Assembly (NCBI GenBank): GCA_021780815.1
Contig: JAJXYC010000005.1
Location: forward strand, 1 to 64,000
Direction: 5' to 3'
DNA: 64,000 bases
Source: Bacteroidota bacterium
GTDB taxonomy: Bacteria > Bacteroidota > Ignavibacteria > Kapaibacteriales > UBA2268
Both the position numbers and the translations under genes were made by a program. This document shows positions 42,322 through 52,700 of this stretch, piece by piece (positions within the stretch are counted from its first letter, which is position 1; every line of letters begins with the position of its first letter). The notes below the pieces were generated by a model that had not been told where the DNA came from, did not search any database, and saw only the letters and a program-made list of their open reading frames with translations.

Positions 42322-45300
42322 ATGAAAAAATATATACTACTTTTTTTGTTAATAATATCACAGACACTTTCTGCACAATATTGGGAAAAGGTAACCAATA
42401 TACCTGCTCCTTATAACAATGGTTATTACTTAGATTTGTTTATATTGCCATCAAACACAAATTATGTCTGGGCTTGTGGATTTGATGGTTATGTAATTCG
42501 TTCTACCAATTACGGAACAACGTGGCAAGGGACCAAATTACCATTTCCGTCGGACCATATGGAAAGTGTATATTTTGTGAATGAATTGGTTGGGTTTGTT
42601 TCAGGAGTTGATGGAATTTGGAAAAGCACTGATGGCGGTGCAAGCTTCCAAGATATAACTCCCGTTGATTCTACATTATATGGATTTTGGGGCAATTATT
42701 TTTTAGATGCAAATGTCGGAGTGTTAGTAGGTGGAGGATGTGACGGTATACAAAGATTTTACAAGACAACTAATGGCGGTGCCTCTTGGACTTTATTTAC
42801 AACGAATGTTATAGGTACAGGACTCACTGATGTAATTTTATATCCCGATGGGACAGGAATAGCCGTAAGCAGTGGATATTTATGGACTACAAGCGATTTT
42901 GGTTCAACTTGGTCACTCAGCAAATCCACTGGTTCACAAGTTTGGCAAGAAGAAATTACACTCTTTGGAAATTCAATTTTATTGCCTTATGCAGGCACAA
43001 CTTGTGCTGGCGGTGGTTCTGCTGGTGGTATGCGATTTTCTACTGACAAAGGAAATACTTGGAAAGATTTTTATTCTGGTTATCCTATGTTTGGGGCCTA
43101 TTTAGTAAGTCCAACGGAAGGTTGGGCTTCTGGTTATAACCGTTCTGTGTATTATACTTCTGATGCAGGAAAAACTTGGACATTAAGAAATTGTGGTATA
43201 GAAAATGTAGATCTCGATGATATTACATTTTTGAATGCTGATGATGGTTGGGTCGTTGGTCAAGGCGTTTATCATCTTAAACCTACCAAAATTACAACAA
43301 ATAAAGACTTTATAAATTTTGGAGAAATTTGCTATCCTGAAATTCGGCGAGATTCACTTAAAATTGTAAATTTATCTTTTTTTAGTGCAAATCAACAGCT
43401 AAGTATAACAGGAAATACCGATAACGCCTTTTCTTTAATATCTCCAAGTAGTCCTTATGTTATACAAGATTGCGATTCTATTCCTATTATTGTTCAATTC
43501 TCACCACCTGGAAATAAGGCTTATTCTGCAACACTTGTTATCAATGCTTTTTCGGGTGATGGAAAAACCAATTTTTATAAAGAAATTAATTTAACAGGAA
43601 CTGGTAATAAATCTACTGTCCACCCTGAAATGAATCCTTTTATTGTGGATAGTGTCTTGTGTGGCACTATAACCACTTTGCCTTTGAAATGGTTAGCCGA
43701 CGACAACAATGGACAAGTTCAATCTTTTACGGAAATTCTTGATGACAAAGGACAAATTACTTTTAATACAAAAACACCATTTAATGTCCCTTCAACAGGC
43801 ATAAATTCCGAATTTAAATTTTTCCTTGCTGATACAGGTTGGGTAACGCAAAATTATCGTTTTCGGATTCAACCTTGCACATTAGACACCATTGTTACCG
43901 TTAAAGTTTATGGTTATTCTCCTATTATTACTTCAATTGATAGCATATCTTTTATTAGCAAATGTAGCGGAGAAATTATTGATACAATTCCTGTATCAAA
44001 TACAGGAAATTCAACTTTAATTATTAGCAAATCATCTATTGTTGGTAATCCTAATGAAGTTTCTATTATTGGTTGGGAAAGTGGGAACAAAGAGCCAATT
44101 AATATTCAACCGGGTAAATCCGATTCAATAATTATTGCATTTAGGCCTACTTCTCTTAACCCAGTTTCATATTTATTAAAACTTGACAACAATGATTTAA
44201 CTTCTGCTCGTGGAAATAAAAATCCCTTAAATATATTATTAATAGGTCAAAAACAATCGGAAGAAGTCCAATCAAATTCAAATATTATTAATTTTGGGAA
44301 AGTTTGTATTAATTCTACTAAAGATACTGTTATAAATTTGCAAAATACTGGGAATATTTTAGCTAAGTTATCTCTTTATAATAATATACAAGAACCTTAT
44401 GAGTTACAGACTTCATGGGACAATACAATTAAGCCAAAAGAACAAATATCATTAAAAGTTTCCTTTACTCCAACTAAATCAGGTAAATTCAACGATTCTT
44501 TATTCTTTAAAACTGGCGATTGCAGTACTTTAAAAATCTATTTAACGGGAATAGGTGTGGAAAGTAAAATTACAGCAAATCCTAATTCAATTGTTGCATC
44601 TATGAAAAGCAATGCAACAAAAAATATTAATATTAATATTACAAATATTGGTAGCGATTCAATTGTCATAACAAATTATTATTTGAACCCTCCGACAAGT
44701 TTGTTCTCATTTGATTTAACTCCAAGTTTATCACAATTCCTTGACACAAACCAAACATTAGCATTCAATTTACAGATTAATTCACAAAAGAATGCAACTT
44801 ATAAAGGAACAATTTGTTTTGAAGCAAATGGTTTGTGTCCAATTAATCTTTGCATACCAATTGAACTTTCCAGTATAGACAAAATGCTTGTTTGGAATAC
44901 AGATTCGGCGTTTGGTAACATCAATTGCAATGGAATACAGATTGATACTATTTGGATTAAAAATGTTGGAAGTGTTGAAGATACATTAACTGACATAAAA
45001 TTAGACGGAGATGCTTCCTTTAACTTTGTAAATCCACCTACATTACCTTATTACATTGCTTCGGGTGATTCGTTAGGAGTAATTGTTAAATTTGAAAACA
45101 ATAATGAAGGAAATTATTCATCAACACTGACTATTCAATCTATTACGCCGGACGGACAAATTTTATCTTTCCCGTTAAATGTAAATTTTAAAAAATCTAT
45201 TATTAATTTGTCTCAACAATTTATAGACTTTGGAACATTTGAAAAGTGCGATTCAAATATTTCAAGAACGTTTACTATAAGCAATACAGGAAATTTAGAT

Positions 45301-46521
45301 GATATTGCGAGTATTTTAGATGAGCAAATACCAAGCAGTTTTGAAGTAACCCCAACTAATAATTTAAATTTGCCTGCAAATTCAGTAGATACATTATTAG
45401 TTACATTTTCTCCTGCAAAGGCAGATTCGGAAGGAATATACCAAGGTTATATAATTTGGGTGTCAAATTTATGTGGCGATACCAATAAAATTTCGTTTAA
45501 AGCAGAAATAGTTGCTCCCCATTTAATTTATTCAAAGAAAGATATTGATTTTTCAAGCGTTTGGGTTGGAGATGTTGTAACAGATTCAGTTAGCGTTTAT
45601 AATCCTTCAAAAGTTATAAGAAAAATTACAGCAATTACTTATCCACAAAATTTCAAAGTGTTATCGTTGCTTCCAATATCTATTGACCCATTTGCAACAA
45701 TATATATATTTTTTTCATTTAATCCATTAAAAGATGGCAATTTTGATAACCAATTTGTTTGTGAAGAATCATCGGTATGCAGAGATACAATTGTTTTTAA
45801 TTTAACAGGTACAGCACCTTTAGAACAATATTCTGCAGAAGTTAGCATTGACGACTATACAGCAAATGTAGGCGATACTTTAATGCTGGCAATTAAATTA
45901 AATACTAAACTTCCACGTGTTACTGCGGATTCTATCCAAATGCAACTTTCTTTTGACAAATATTTGCTATATCCTTTAAAGCTTTATTCGTTGAATTCGC
46001 AAGGAAAATTTTCAGAACACAATTTTTCCTATTCAAGTGGCACAATTTCATCTGTTTTCTCATCACAAGAATCCGATAATATGTTTAATTTGGCAAATAC
46101 TATAATTCAACTTAAAGGTATAGCATTAGCTTCAAATCCAACATTTACACCGCTTAAAATTGATGATTTTAATGTTTTCACTAATAAAAATTTAGTACTA
46201 ACTAAAAAAGATGGTTCGTTAACTTTAAATCCAATTTGTGTTCCAGAAGCTGAAAATCATATTATTATTTATCCTGAAACAACATTTTCAATTATTTCAG
46301 AACCAATTAACAAATCTACATTAGAACTTTCTTTTGAAAATATCAGAAATGGTGATTTTATTGAAATCTTCAATTTAATTGGTTCAAAAGTCTTTGAAGA
46401 ACATCTCAAAAAAGGCTCTTACAAAGAAACAATTGATTTTTCTCAATTCCAACAAGGATTATATTTTATTCGTCTAAATGCAGAAACAGTGAAATTATCC
46501 AAATTTATTAACAATCAATAA
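42322..46521 (+). CDS. Giant T9SS surface protein: Ycf48-like propeller plus choice-of-anchor-D repeats
   Basis: This 1399-residue protein begins with a signal peptide (MKKYILLFLLIISQTLSA). Residues about 20-320 form a Ycf48/Asp-box propeller with repeats such as RSTNYGTTWQG, KSTDGGASFQD, KTTNGGASWTLF, YTSDAGKTWTLR. Residues about 330-1180 are a string of immunoglobulin-like HYDIN/choice-of-anchor-D modules, each with a 'FG-vC-....-I-NtGn-L' core and a 'VxFxPt' strand (VQFSPPG, IAFRPTS, VSFTPTK, VTFSPAK). A cohesin-like module (about 1185-1300) and a T9SS sorting domain (FEIFNLIGSKVF ... QQGLYFIRLNAE) end it. It is probably a long adhesive or scaffold protein on the cell surface. AGGA precedes the ATG. 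Confidence 0.85.
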   Translation: MKKYILLFLLIISQTLSAQYWEKVTNIPAPYNNGYYLDLFILPSNTNYVWACGFDGYVIRSTNYGTTWQGTKLPFPSDHMESVYFVNELVGFVSGVDGIWKSTDGGASFQDITPVDSTLYGFWGNYFLDANVGVLVGGGCDGIQRFYKTTNGGASWTLFTTNVIGTGLTDVILYPDGTGIAVSSGYLWTTSDFGSTWSLSKSTGSQVWQEEITLFGNSILLPYAGTTCAGGGSAGGMRFSTDKGNTWKDFYSGYPMFGAYLVSPTEGWASGYNRSVYYTSDAGKTWTLRNCGIENVDLDDITFLNADDGWVVGQGVYHLKPTKITTNKDFINFGEICYPEIRRDSLKIVNLSFFSANQQLSITGNTDNAFSLISPSSPYVIQDCDSIPIIVQFSPPGNKAYSATLVINAFSGDGKTNFYKEINLTGTGNKSTVHPEMNPFIVDSVLCGTITTLPLKWLADDNNGQVQSFTEILDDKGQITFNTKTPFNVPSTGINSEFKFFLADTGWVTQNYRFRIQPCTLDTIVTVKVYGYSPIITSIDSISFISKCSGEIIDTIPVSNTGNSTLIISKSSIVGNPNEVSIIGWESGNKEPINIQPGKSDSIIIAFRPTSLNPVSYLLKLDNNDLTSARGNKNPLNILLIGQKQSEEVQSNSNIINFGKVCINSTKDTVINLQNTGNILAKLSLYNNIQEPYELQTSWDNTIKPKEQISLKVSFTPTKSGKFNDSLFFKTGDCSTLKIYLTGIGVESKITANPNSIVASMKSNATKNININITNIGSDSIVITNYYLNPPTSLFSFDLTPSLSQFLDTNQTLAFNLQINSQKNATYKGTICFEANGLCPINLCIPIELSSIDKMLVWNTDSAFGNINCNGIQIDTIWIKNVGSVEDTLTDIKLDGDASFNFVNPPTLPYYIASGDSLGVIVKFENNNEGNYSSTLTIQSITPDGQILSFPLNVNFKKSIINLSQQFIDFGTFEKCDSNISRTFTISNTGNLDDIASILDEQIPSSFEVTPTNNLNLPANSVDTLLVTFSPAKADSEGIYQGYIIWVSNLCGDTNKISFKAEIVAPHLIYSKKDIDFSSVWVGDVVTDSVSVYNPSKVIRKITAITYPQNFKVLSLLPISIDPFATIYIFFSFNPLKDGNFDNQFVCEESSVCRDTIVFNLTGTAPLEQYSAEVSIDDYTANVGDTLMLAIKLNTKLPRVTADSIQMQLSFDKYLLYPLKLYSLNSQGKFSEHNFSYSSGTISSVFSSQESDNMFNLANTIIQLKGIALASNPTFTPLKIDDFNVFTNKNLVLTKKDGSLTLNPICVPEAENHIIIYPETTFSIISEPINKSTLELSFENIRNGDFIEIFNLIGSKVFEEHLKKGSYKETIDFSQFQQGLYFIRLNAETVKLSKFINNQ

Positions 46522-46569
46522 AATTGTATATCTGTTTAAATATATAAAGAATTAAAATTTTGACGATTT

Positions 46570-46860
46570 ATGTTTTTAGATAAATTTTTTAAAAAGGAAG
46601 TAAAGTATAATGTTGCTTTTGATGTTCAAGAAATTGAAAAATACAAAGAAGTTCAAGAAATAATTGATTCAGACATAAAGCATTTTGTACATTCTCACAA
46701 TGGAAAAATTAAATTTCTTGGAATAAAAGATGATGTTATATTTGTTGAACTAAAAGGTAGTTGTTCGCATTGTCCTGCAATAGAACTAACGTTGAAAGGT
46801 TTCATTCAAAGGATACTAAAAGAAAAATTAATCTGGGTTGAAAAAGTTGAAAAGGTTTAG
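46570..46860 (+). CDS. NifU C-terminal-domain Fe-S scaffold protein
   Basis: This 96-residue protein is one NifU C-terminal (Nfu) domain: a helix, the DVIFVELKG strand and the cluster-binding Cys65-Ser-His-Cys68 in GSCSHCPAIELTLKG. Such proteins carry and deliver 4Fe-4S clusters. It lacks the N-terminal IscU part. The stop codon overlaps the stop of the convergent rqcH gene by 4 bases. Radical SAM and Rieske proteins in this window are possible clients, but that is only a guess. Confidence 0.88.
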   Translation: MFLDKFFKKEVKYNVAFDVQEIEKYKEVQEIIDSDIKHFVHSHNGKIKFLGIKDDVIFVELKGSCSHCPAIELTLKGFIQRILKEKLIWVEKVEKV

Positions 46861-48485
46861 TCCTCTGTCTCTGTTGGTATTTTGGGTTCTACTAAAACAA
46901 CTTCTTCTTTTGAAATAACAACAGCACCAATATTTGCTCCTTTTGGTTTTCGCACATATTTTTTTTGAGTATAAGCAACAGGGACAAATTTCCCATTTCT
47001 TTGTGAAGAAAAATATGCCGCAATTGAGGCTGTCTGCTCAATAATTTGCTTTGATGGAGAACCCGCTCCATTGTATTTTAATATACAATGAGAGCCACTT
47101 GCACCACGTATGTGAAACCAATAATCATTTGCTTTGCCAAATCCAAATGTTAATTCATCATTGTTCTTTGCATCTTTCCCAACAAAAGCTACTGCATTCT
47201 CAGATAGAACAAATTTCCTAAATCTTTCGCTTATTTCTTTTTCTTCTTTTGCCATCTTCAATTTAAAATATACACTTTCTTTTTTATAAAAATTTGTTAA
47301 TTCAAACAAAGTTTTGCATTCTGTCAATTCCTTTAAACGTTTTTCTGCTAATCTATATTGATTAATTACTTTTTCTTTTCTTAAGTCATTGATTATCAAT
47401 CTTTTATTTAAATTTTTTGCTTTTTTATAATAATTTTCGGCATTTTCAACTAAAGTCATTTTCGTCGATAATGGAATAACTTGTTCCATGCCTTCAAAAT
47501 CAGTAATTGCAATTTCTGATTTTCCTTTTTCTTTTAAATTTGCAGAAAAAGAATAGATTAAATCGCCATAATTCCTATATTTTATAGTAAGTTCTTTCTT
47601 TAATTTATCCGACAATATAGAATTATACTGCCGTTTGAATTGTTTGTAATCATCATTCAAAATTTTTTCAAGCTTGCGGAATAATGTTTTAAATTTATTT
47701 TGTTTAAATCTAAATATTAATACTTTTTGAATTAAGTCAAACAAATTCTCGGATTTTTCAACAATTTTTCCAACATTATTTAATGGAATAAGAGAAAAAA
47801 TTAAATTCCCATCTTGATTTTGTATGATATAACCAATATTTGAATTTTGAATTTGATTAACAAAATCTTTTGTATTCTTCAAAATAAGATTAATTTCTTC
47901 GGTAGAAAAATCTTTGACATTATAATTAAAATTTAAGTTGTTTTCTTTAATAAATTCTTGGGCATAATACGAATGAAGCATTAATTGAGAATTTGAAAGA
48001 GCTTTTTTAATTGTTGTTTCTGGTGGAAAATGATCTAAATTGAAAAGATTAGGAGCAACATATTCAAATGTATTTCCCACTAATTCTTTGGCATTGTTTA
48101 AGGCATTACTCATCAATAAATTTTTATTTGTTATAATTACATTATTGTTTCCCCCACCAAAAAGTTGAAAAAATATATTATACTTCATCAAAGAAAATTG
48201 GATAATTCTACTATTTCCTATCAATTCAACATCTTGTACAATCTCATTAATTATTTCAGGGAATAAATTAGTTTGTTTGCTTCTTTTGTTCTTAAAATTA
48301 TTTGTTAAAAATATACATTCAAAATTTGGGATTGAAATAAATCTCAGAAAATGGAACTCAACATTATCAAAAAAAGCAAATACCACAGAATCTTTATCTT
48401 GCGTTACGACTTCAACAATTTTAAATCCAACTAAATCTCTTAATTTATGTGTGATTTTTTGTAAAGTATAAAATTGATTTAACAT
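46857..48485 (-). CDS. rqcH: NFACT family protein, Rqc2 homologue RqcH
   Basis: RqcH binds stalled 50S subunits with peptidyl-tRNA and adds C-terminal alanine tails that mark the chain for degradation. The 542 residues show the NFACT-N domain (to about 200), a helix-hairpin-helix and coiled-coil centre rich in Lys (about 255-410) and the NFACT-R domain (about 430-542) with the motif ANDYWFHIRGASGSHCIL. The length is near that of the Bacillus protein (about 570). It was formerly often named a fibronectin-binding protein. It is convergent with the nifU-like gene. Confidence 0.9.
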   Translation of the reverse strand: MLNQFYTLQKITHKLRDLVGFKIVEVVTQDKDSVVFAFFDNVEFHFLRFISIPNFECIFLTNNFKNKRSKQTNLFPEIINEIVQDVELIGNSRIIQFSLMKYNIFFQLFGGGNNNVIITNKNLLMSNALNNAKELVGNTFEYVAPNLFNLDHFPPETTIKKALSNSQLMLHSYYAQEFIKENNLNFNYNVKDFSTEEINLILKNTKDFVNQIQNSNIGYIIQNQDGNLIFSLIPLNNVGKIVEKSENLFDLIQKVLIFRFKQNKFKTLFRKLEKILNDDYKQFKRQYNSILSDKLKKELTIKYRNYGDLIYSFSANLKEKGKSEIAITDFEGMEQVIPLSTKMTLVENAENYYKKAKNLNKRLIINDLRKEKVINQYRLAEKRLKELTECKTLFELTNFYKKESVYFKLKMAKEEKEISERFRKFVLSENAVAFVGKDAKNNDELTFGFGKANDYWFHIRGASGSHCILKYNGAGSPSKQIIEQTASIAAYFSSQRNGKFVPVAYTQKKYVRKPKGANIGAVVISKEEVVLVEPKIPTETED

Positions 48486-48628
48486 AAATTTGTAATTAAT
48501 CTAAAAATATTTAAAATAAATAGCAAAAATAAGGAATTTTCTTTCAAAAATTAGATTATATTTAAAAAGTAAGTTGTAATTTCGTAGTTTATAAAAAATA
48601 GAATTGTAGAAATTAAATTTGGTTAATA

Positions 48629-51600
48629 ATGGATAAAAAATTAATTAATCGCATCTTTGCAATACTTGCATTTGTAGTTTCATTTGTAACGTACGCATTA
48701 ACTGTGCAACCGAGTGTCCCATTCTGGGATTGCGGTGAATTCGCAGGTGCATCAACGTGGCAACAAGTCCCACATCCACCAGGAGCCCCGCTCTTTTTAA
48801 TGGTAGCAAAATTGTTCCATATGTTTTTACCTTTTGGCGACCCCGGTTGGAAAATTAATATGACCTCTGTTTTTGCCGATGCTTTCATTATTTTACTTGT
48901 TTATTTGATTACTTACAGAATCATTGAACAATTAAAAGGGAAAAAAGTCGAAACAACATTCGATGCAATAGCAATATATGGCTCTGCCTTGGTAGCGGCA
49001 TTAGCCTTTAATTTCAGTGATACTTTTTGGTTCAATGGTGTTGAATCCGAAGTATATGCATCATCAACTTTTTTTGTTGCATTGATTATTTATTTAATGA
49101 TGCGGTGGAACGAGGAAGCTGATAACCCTGGACATGAAAAATACATACTTTTAATAGCATATTTAATCGGTCTTTCGACTGGTGTCCACTTGCTTTCAAT
49201 TCTGACAATATTTTCAATAGTTTATCTTGTCTATTTCAGAAAATATCAATTTAAATGGTCAACTTTTATCATTGTCAGTATTCTTTCTACAATCATTTTT
49301 TCAATAATATATCCGGGAATAGTAAAATGGATACCGGCATTACTTTCAGGACACTCTCCAATGAAAAATGATGCAAGGGAATATATAATTGAAAATAGTT
49401 TTATTTTGCGATTAATTCCTATTATACTTGTTATAGCTGCGGGGTATTACACTTGGTTTAGTGTAAAAAAATCAAGACCTGTTATTGGCTTGGTTGCCTC
49501 ATCATTTCTTTTGTTAATAATAGGTTACACAACTTATACACAAGTATTAGTTAGGTCCAATGCAAATCCTCCAATGAATGAAAATGAGCCTAAAAATATT
49601 GACAGATTAGTTTCATATTTAGGTAGAGAACAATATGGAGAAGCTCCAAATTGGCCTCGTCGTTATCAAACAGATTCTTATTATGTTCGCAATTATAATA
49701 AACAAGACGACAAGGGAAATTATGTTTATGGACCTTGGACACCACCAAAGAAAAAAGACGTTTATAAAAAAGATGGTACAGGCTTCTTAACAAATGAATT
49801 TGAAGATATAAATACTGCTGGTGAGTTGAATTATTTATGGAAATATCAAATTGACCATATGTTCTTGCGATATTTCTTCTGGAACTTCGTAGGTCGTTCT
49901 TCTGATTTACAAGATGCAGGTGCCGCTTGGTTTGATACACGTGAAGCAGATGCTTTAAATATCAATAATGGATATAGAGACCGCTTTCCTGTCCGATTTT
50001 TTGCGATACCTTTGCTTTTTGGCTTAATTGGTTTGTTTTTCCATTTCTCTCGTGATAAAAAAATGGCTTGGGTCTATCTTGTAATGTTTTTAATGATGGG
50101 TGTATTAGCTGCAATACAGCAAAATCAACAAGATCCGCAACCTCGAGAGCGTGACTATTTCTATGCGGGGGCATTTATGGTATGGACTATGTGGATAGGA
50201 GTTGGAGTTTATGCCATAATTGATTCATTAAAGAAAAACTACAATAAGAATTTTATGCCTGCTACAATTGTTGCAATTTCTTTACTTCTGGTTCCAGTAA
50301 ATATGGGAGCACAAGGCTGGGGAATTCATACACGTGCAGGTAATTATTTCCCATTTGATTATTCATACAACATTCTGCAAAGCGTTGAAAAAGATGCAAT
50401 TGTCTTTACTAATGGGGATAATGATACATTTCCTGTTTGGTTCTTACAAGATGTTGAAGGTGTGCGTAGAGATGTAAGAATTGTAAACTTGTCATTAGGT
50501 AATACTTTATGGTATATAGACCAGTTAAAAAATAGAGAGCCTTGGGGTGCTTTAAAAGTACCAATTTCTATTCCTAATGATAGTTTAGAAGTTGAAGATG
50601 AAACCGACCCAAATGCTTACTCTTATGAATTTGGCGAAGCTCGTAATGTATCTCTTGATGTTCCAAAAGATATATTGAAACAATTCACAAGTGATTCTTC
50701 TGTAATTAATCAAGGAAAAATGAATTTCACTTATGTAGGTGAACAATATCGTGAATATGAAGGAAAAATGATTTATCTTTTCCGTGTTCAAGATAAGTTA
50801 ATCTTTGACATCTTAAAAACTAATATGTTCAAACGTCCAATGTATTTCTCTGCAACAGTTGGTTCTGATGTTTATATTGGATTAGATGATTACTTAGTTC
50901 GTGGTGGACTTGCTCTTCGTATCACTCCAGTAAAACAACCTCGTGGTAAAGCTGCTGATTTGGATATAGATATTATGGAAAAATGCTTGTTTAATTATGA
51001 TAATTCAAATAATTTCCATAGGGAACCTCATTATGGATTTAAATTTAGAAATTTGAACAGCCCTAAATATTATTACGATGAAGTTCATAGACGTTCTATT
51101 ACAGGTTACAGACTTTTATTCCTCGATTATGCACAAAATGTACTGTCTCAAAGACACGATACATTGAAAGCAAACAAATCATTAGATTTAATGAATCAAT
51201 TAATTTCTGTGGATCTTTTCCCAATGGATTGGGAAACCACATCGCAAGTCGCAGACCTTTACAATAAATTAAATAATACAAAACAAGCTAATAGATTTGC
51301 TGAACTTTCAATCAAATTGGCTCAACAGGCAATTGATAATAATCAAATTATGAAAGAAATGCAGTTCTACGAATTACTTGGACGTTATCGTGGTCCTTAT
51401 TCTGTAATGGCTGATATGGCTTACCTGTTGAAGAACTACAACCTTGCTATGGAAAAAATAAATCAAGAAATGTCTATGGCTCAACAATTTATGCAAGCTA
51501 TTCAATCTGACCCGCAAAATGCAGGTTATGCACATTATGTTACTGAAAATCTGAATAATTTGCGTAAAAAGATATTTATGTTGCAATTAGAACAAGCCGA

Positions 51601-51751
51601 AGCAAAAGGTGGAACACAAGGTAAAATTGATTTTATTACGAAGCAAATTGAGAAAATGAAAAATTCTCAAAATCAAGATACAATTTTGCTTTCCAGGCAA
51701 TTAGAACTATTTTTAAATAATTTGAAACTGAATGATACAGCCCATAAATAA
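48629..51751 (+). CDS. DUF2723 GT-C-like membrane protein (long form)
   Basis: This 1040-residue protein starts with a helix and then the DUF2723 signature VPFWDCGEFAGAS (Asp34, Glu37) and PHPPGAPLFLMVAKL, the likely catalytic loop of a GT-C enzyme. About twelve helices follow to residue about 560, with a conserved periplasmic insertion, then QQNQQDPQPRERDYFYAGAF and a soluble part with TNGDNDTFPVWFLQDVEGVRRDVRIVN (given as motif, near residue 595) and a helical TPR-like C-terminus (about 830-1020). This long form is common in Bacteroidota and has been linked to glycan transfer; donor and acceptor are unknown. The GT2 gene 62 bases downstream may make its polyprenyl-phosphate sugar donor. Confidence 0.85.
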   Translation: MDKKLINRIFAILAFVVSFVTYALTVQPSVPFWDCGEFAGASTWQQVPHPPGAPLFLMVAKLFHMFLPFGDPGWKINMTSVFADAFIILLVYLITYRIIEQLKGKKVETTFDAIAIYGSALVAALAFNFSDTFWFNGVESEVYASSTFFVALIIYLMMRWNEEADNPGHEKYILLIAYLIGLSTGVHLLSILTIFSIVYLVYFRKYQFKWSTFIIVSILSTIIFSIIYPGIVKWIPALLSGHSPMKNDAREYIIENSFILRLIPIILVIAAGYYTWFSVKKSRPVIGLVASSFLLLIIGYTTYTQVLVRSNANPPMNENEPKNIDRLVSYLGREQYGEAPNWPRRYQTDSYYVRNYNKQDDKGNYVYGPWTPPKKKDVYKKDGTGFLTNEFEDINTAGELNYLWKYQIDHMFLRYFFWNFVGRSSDLQDAGAAWFDTREADALNINNGYRDRFPVRFFAIPLLFGLIGLFFHFSRDKKMAWVYLVMFLMMGVLAAIQQNQQDPQPRERDYFYAGAFMVWTMWIGVGVYAIIDSLKKNYNKNFMPATIVAISLLLVPVNMGAQGWGIHTRAGNYFPFDYSYNILQSVEKDAIVFTNGDNDTFPVWFLQDVEGVRRDVRIVNLSLGNTLWYIDQLKNREPWGALKVPISIPNDSLEVEDETDPNAYSYEFGEARNVSLDVPKDILKQFTSDSSVINQGKMNFTYVGEQYREYEGKMIYLFRVQDKLIFDILKTNMFKRPMYFSATVGSDVYIGLDDYLVRGGLALRITPVKQPRGKAADLDIDIMEKCLFNYDNSNNFHREPHYGFKFRNLNSPKYYYDEVHRRSITGYRLLFLDYAQNVLSQRHDTLKANKSLDLMNQLISVDLFPMDWETTSQVADLYNKLNNTKQANRFAELSIKLAQQAIDNNQIMKEMQFYELLGRYRGPYSVMADMAYLLKNYNLAMEKINQEMSMAQQFMQAIQSDPQNAGYAHYVTENLNNLRKKIFMLQLEQAEAKGGTQGKIDFITKQIEKMKNSQNQDTILLSRQLELFLNNLKLNDTAHK

Positions 51752-51813
51752 TTCATTTAGTAATTTAGTTTTATTAATTTTTATTAATTAACAAATTTAT
51801 AGGTTTTTATCGT

Positions 51814-52518
51814 ATGATTTCCATAGTTATCCCTGCATATAACGAAGAAAAGAGATTGTCCATTTCATTAAATAAGATATTGGAATTTATTAATGCAAAT
51901 AGAGATAACTATGAAATCATTGTTGTAGACGACGGCTCTAACGATAGAACAGCTTCTTTACCTGCGGAAATTGACATTTTTATCAAAGTAATAAAAATGG
52001 AAAAGAACTCAGGTAAAGGAGCTTCTGTTAGAAGAGGTATGTTGGCGGCACAAGGCGATTATATATTATTTACTGATGCGGACTTATCTACTCCAATCTA
52101 CGAATTAAATAAATTACTCCCTCAACTTAAAAATGGTTATGACATTGCTATCGGAAGCCGTGCATTAGATTACTCTAAAATCAAGGTGCATCAGCCATTT
52201 TATCGTGAATTTATGGGAAGAACATTCAATAAAATTGTTCAATATCTTGTTATAAAAGGCATTAAAGATACCCAATGTGGATTTAAGCTCTTTAAAAAAG
52301 ATGCAGCAAAAACTATCTTCCAACTCGCACTAATAGATGGATTTGGCTTTGATGTTGAGTTACTTTTTCTTGCCAATAAAATGGGTTACAAAATAAAAGA
52401 AGTTCCAGTCGATTGGTTTAACAATGACCAAAGCAAAGTCAACCCAATAAAAGATTCCCTCCAAATGCTTCTTGAAATATCAAGAATAAAGAAATTACAC
52501 AAAGACTTAAAAAAATAA
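51814..52518 (+). CDS. Dolichyl/polyprenyl-phosphate glycosyltransferase (GT2, DPG synthase-like)
   Basis: This 234-residue GT2 enzyme has ISIVIPAYNEEKRL at the N-terminus, the nucleotide-binding VVDDGSNDRT, the DxD-type LFTDADLSTP and the family run SRAL ... GFKLFKKDAA. The close type is dolichyl-phosphate beta-glucosyltransferase (Alg5-like), which loads a sugar from a nucleotide donor onto a polyprenyl phosphate at the cytoplasmic side. GT-C enzymes use just such donors, so pairing with the DUF2723 protein upstream is a sensible inference. No membrane helix is seen. Confidence 0.88.
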   Translation: MISIVIPAYNEEKRLSISLNKILEFINANRDNYEIIVVDDGSNDRTASLPAEIDIFIKVIKMEKNSGKGASVRRGMLAAQGDYILFTDADLSTPIYELNKLLPQLKNGYDIAIGSRALDYSKIKVHQPFYREFMGRTFNKIVQYLVIKGIKDTQCGFKLFKKDAAKTIFQLALIDGFGFDVELLFLANKMGYKIKEVPVDWFNNDQSKVNPIKDSLQMLLEISRIKKLHKDLKK

Positions 52519-52581
52519 TTTAGTATAACTATTCAGTAATATTATAATATTTTTGGGATAAATTTGTAGTAGAAAGGAGTG

Positions 52582-52664
52582 TGCGGAAGAGGGGACTCGA
52601 ACCCCTATGCCCTTGGAGCACCACCCCCTCAAGATGGCGTGTCTACCAGTTTCACCACTTCCGC
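52582..52664 (-). tRNA. tRNA-Leu (GAG)
   Basis: The minus strand reads GCGGAAGTGGTGAAACTGG at the 5' end and CTTCCGCA at the 3' end, a full acceptor stem. The anticodon arm CCATC-TTGAGGG-GGTGG gives anticodon GAG. A long variable arm (TGCTCCAAGGGCA) and a T arm with GGTTCGAGTCC confirm a class II leucine tRNA. The 3' CCA is not encoded; the cca gene at 58271 would add it. Confidence 0.95.
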
Positions 52665-52700
52665 ATTTGTGAATTTTTAAGAGTGGATTGCTTTCTTTTG

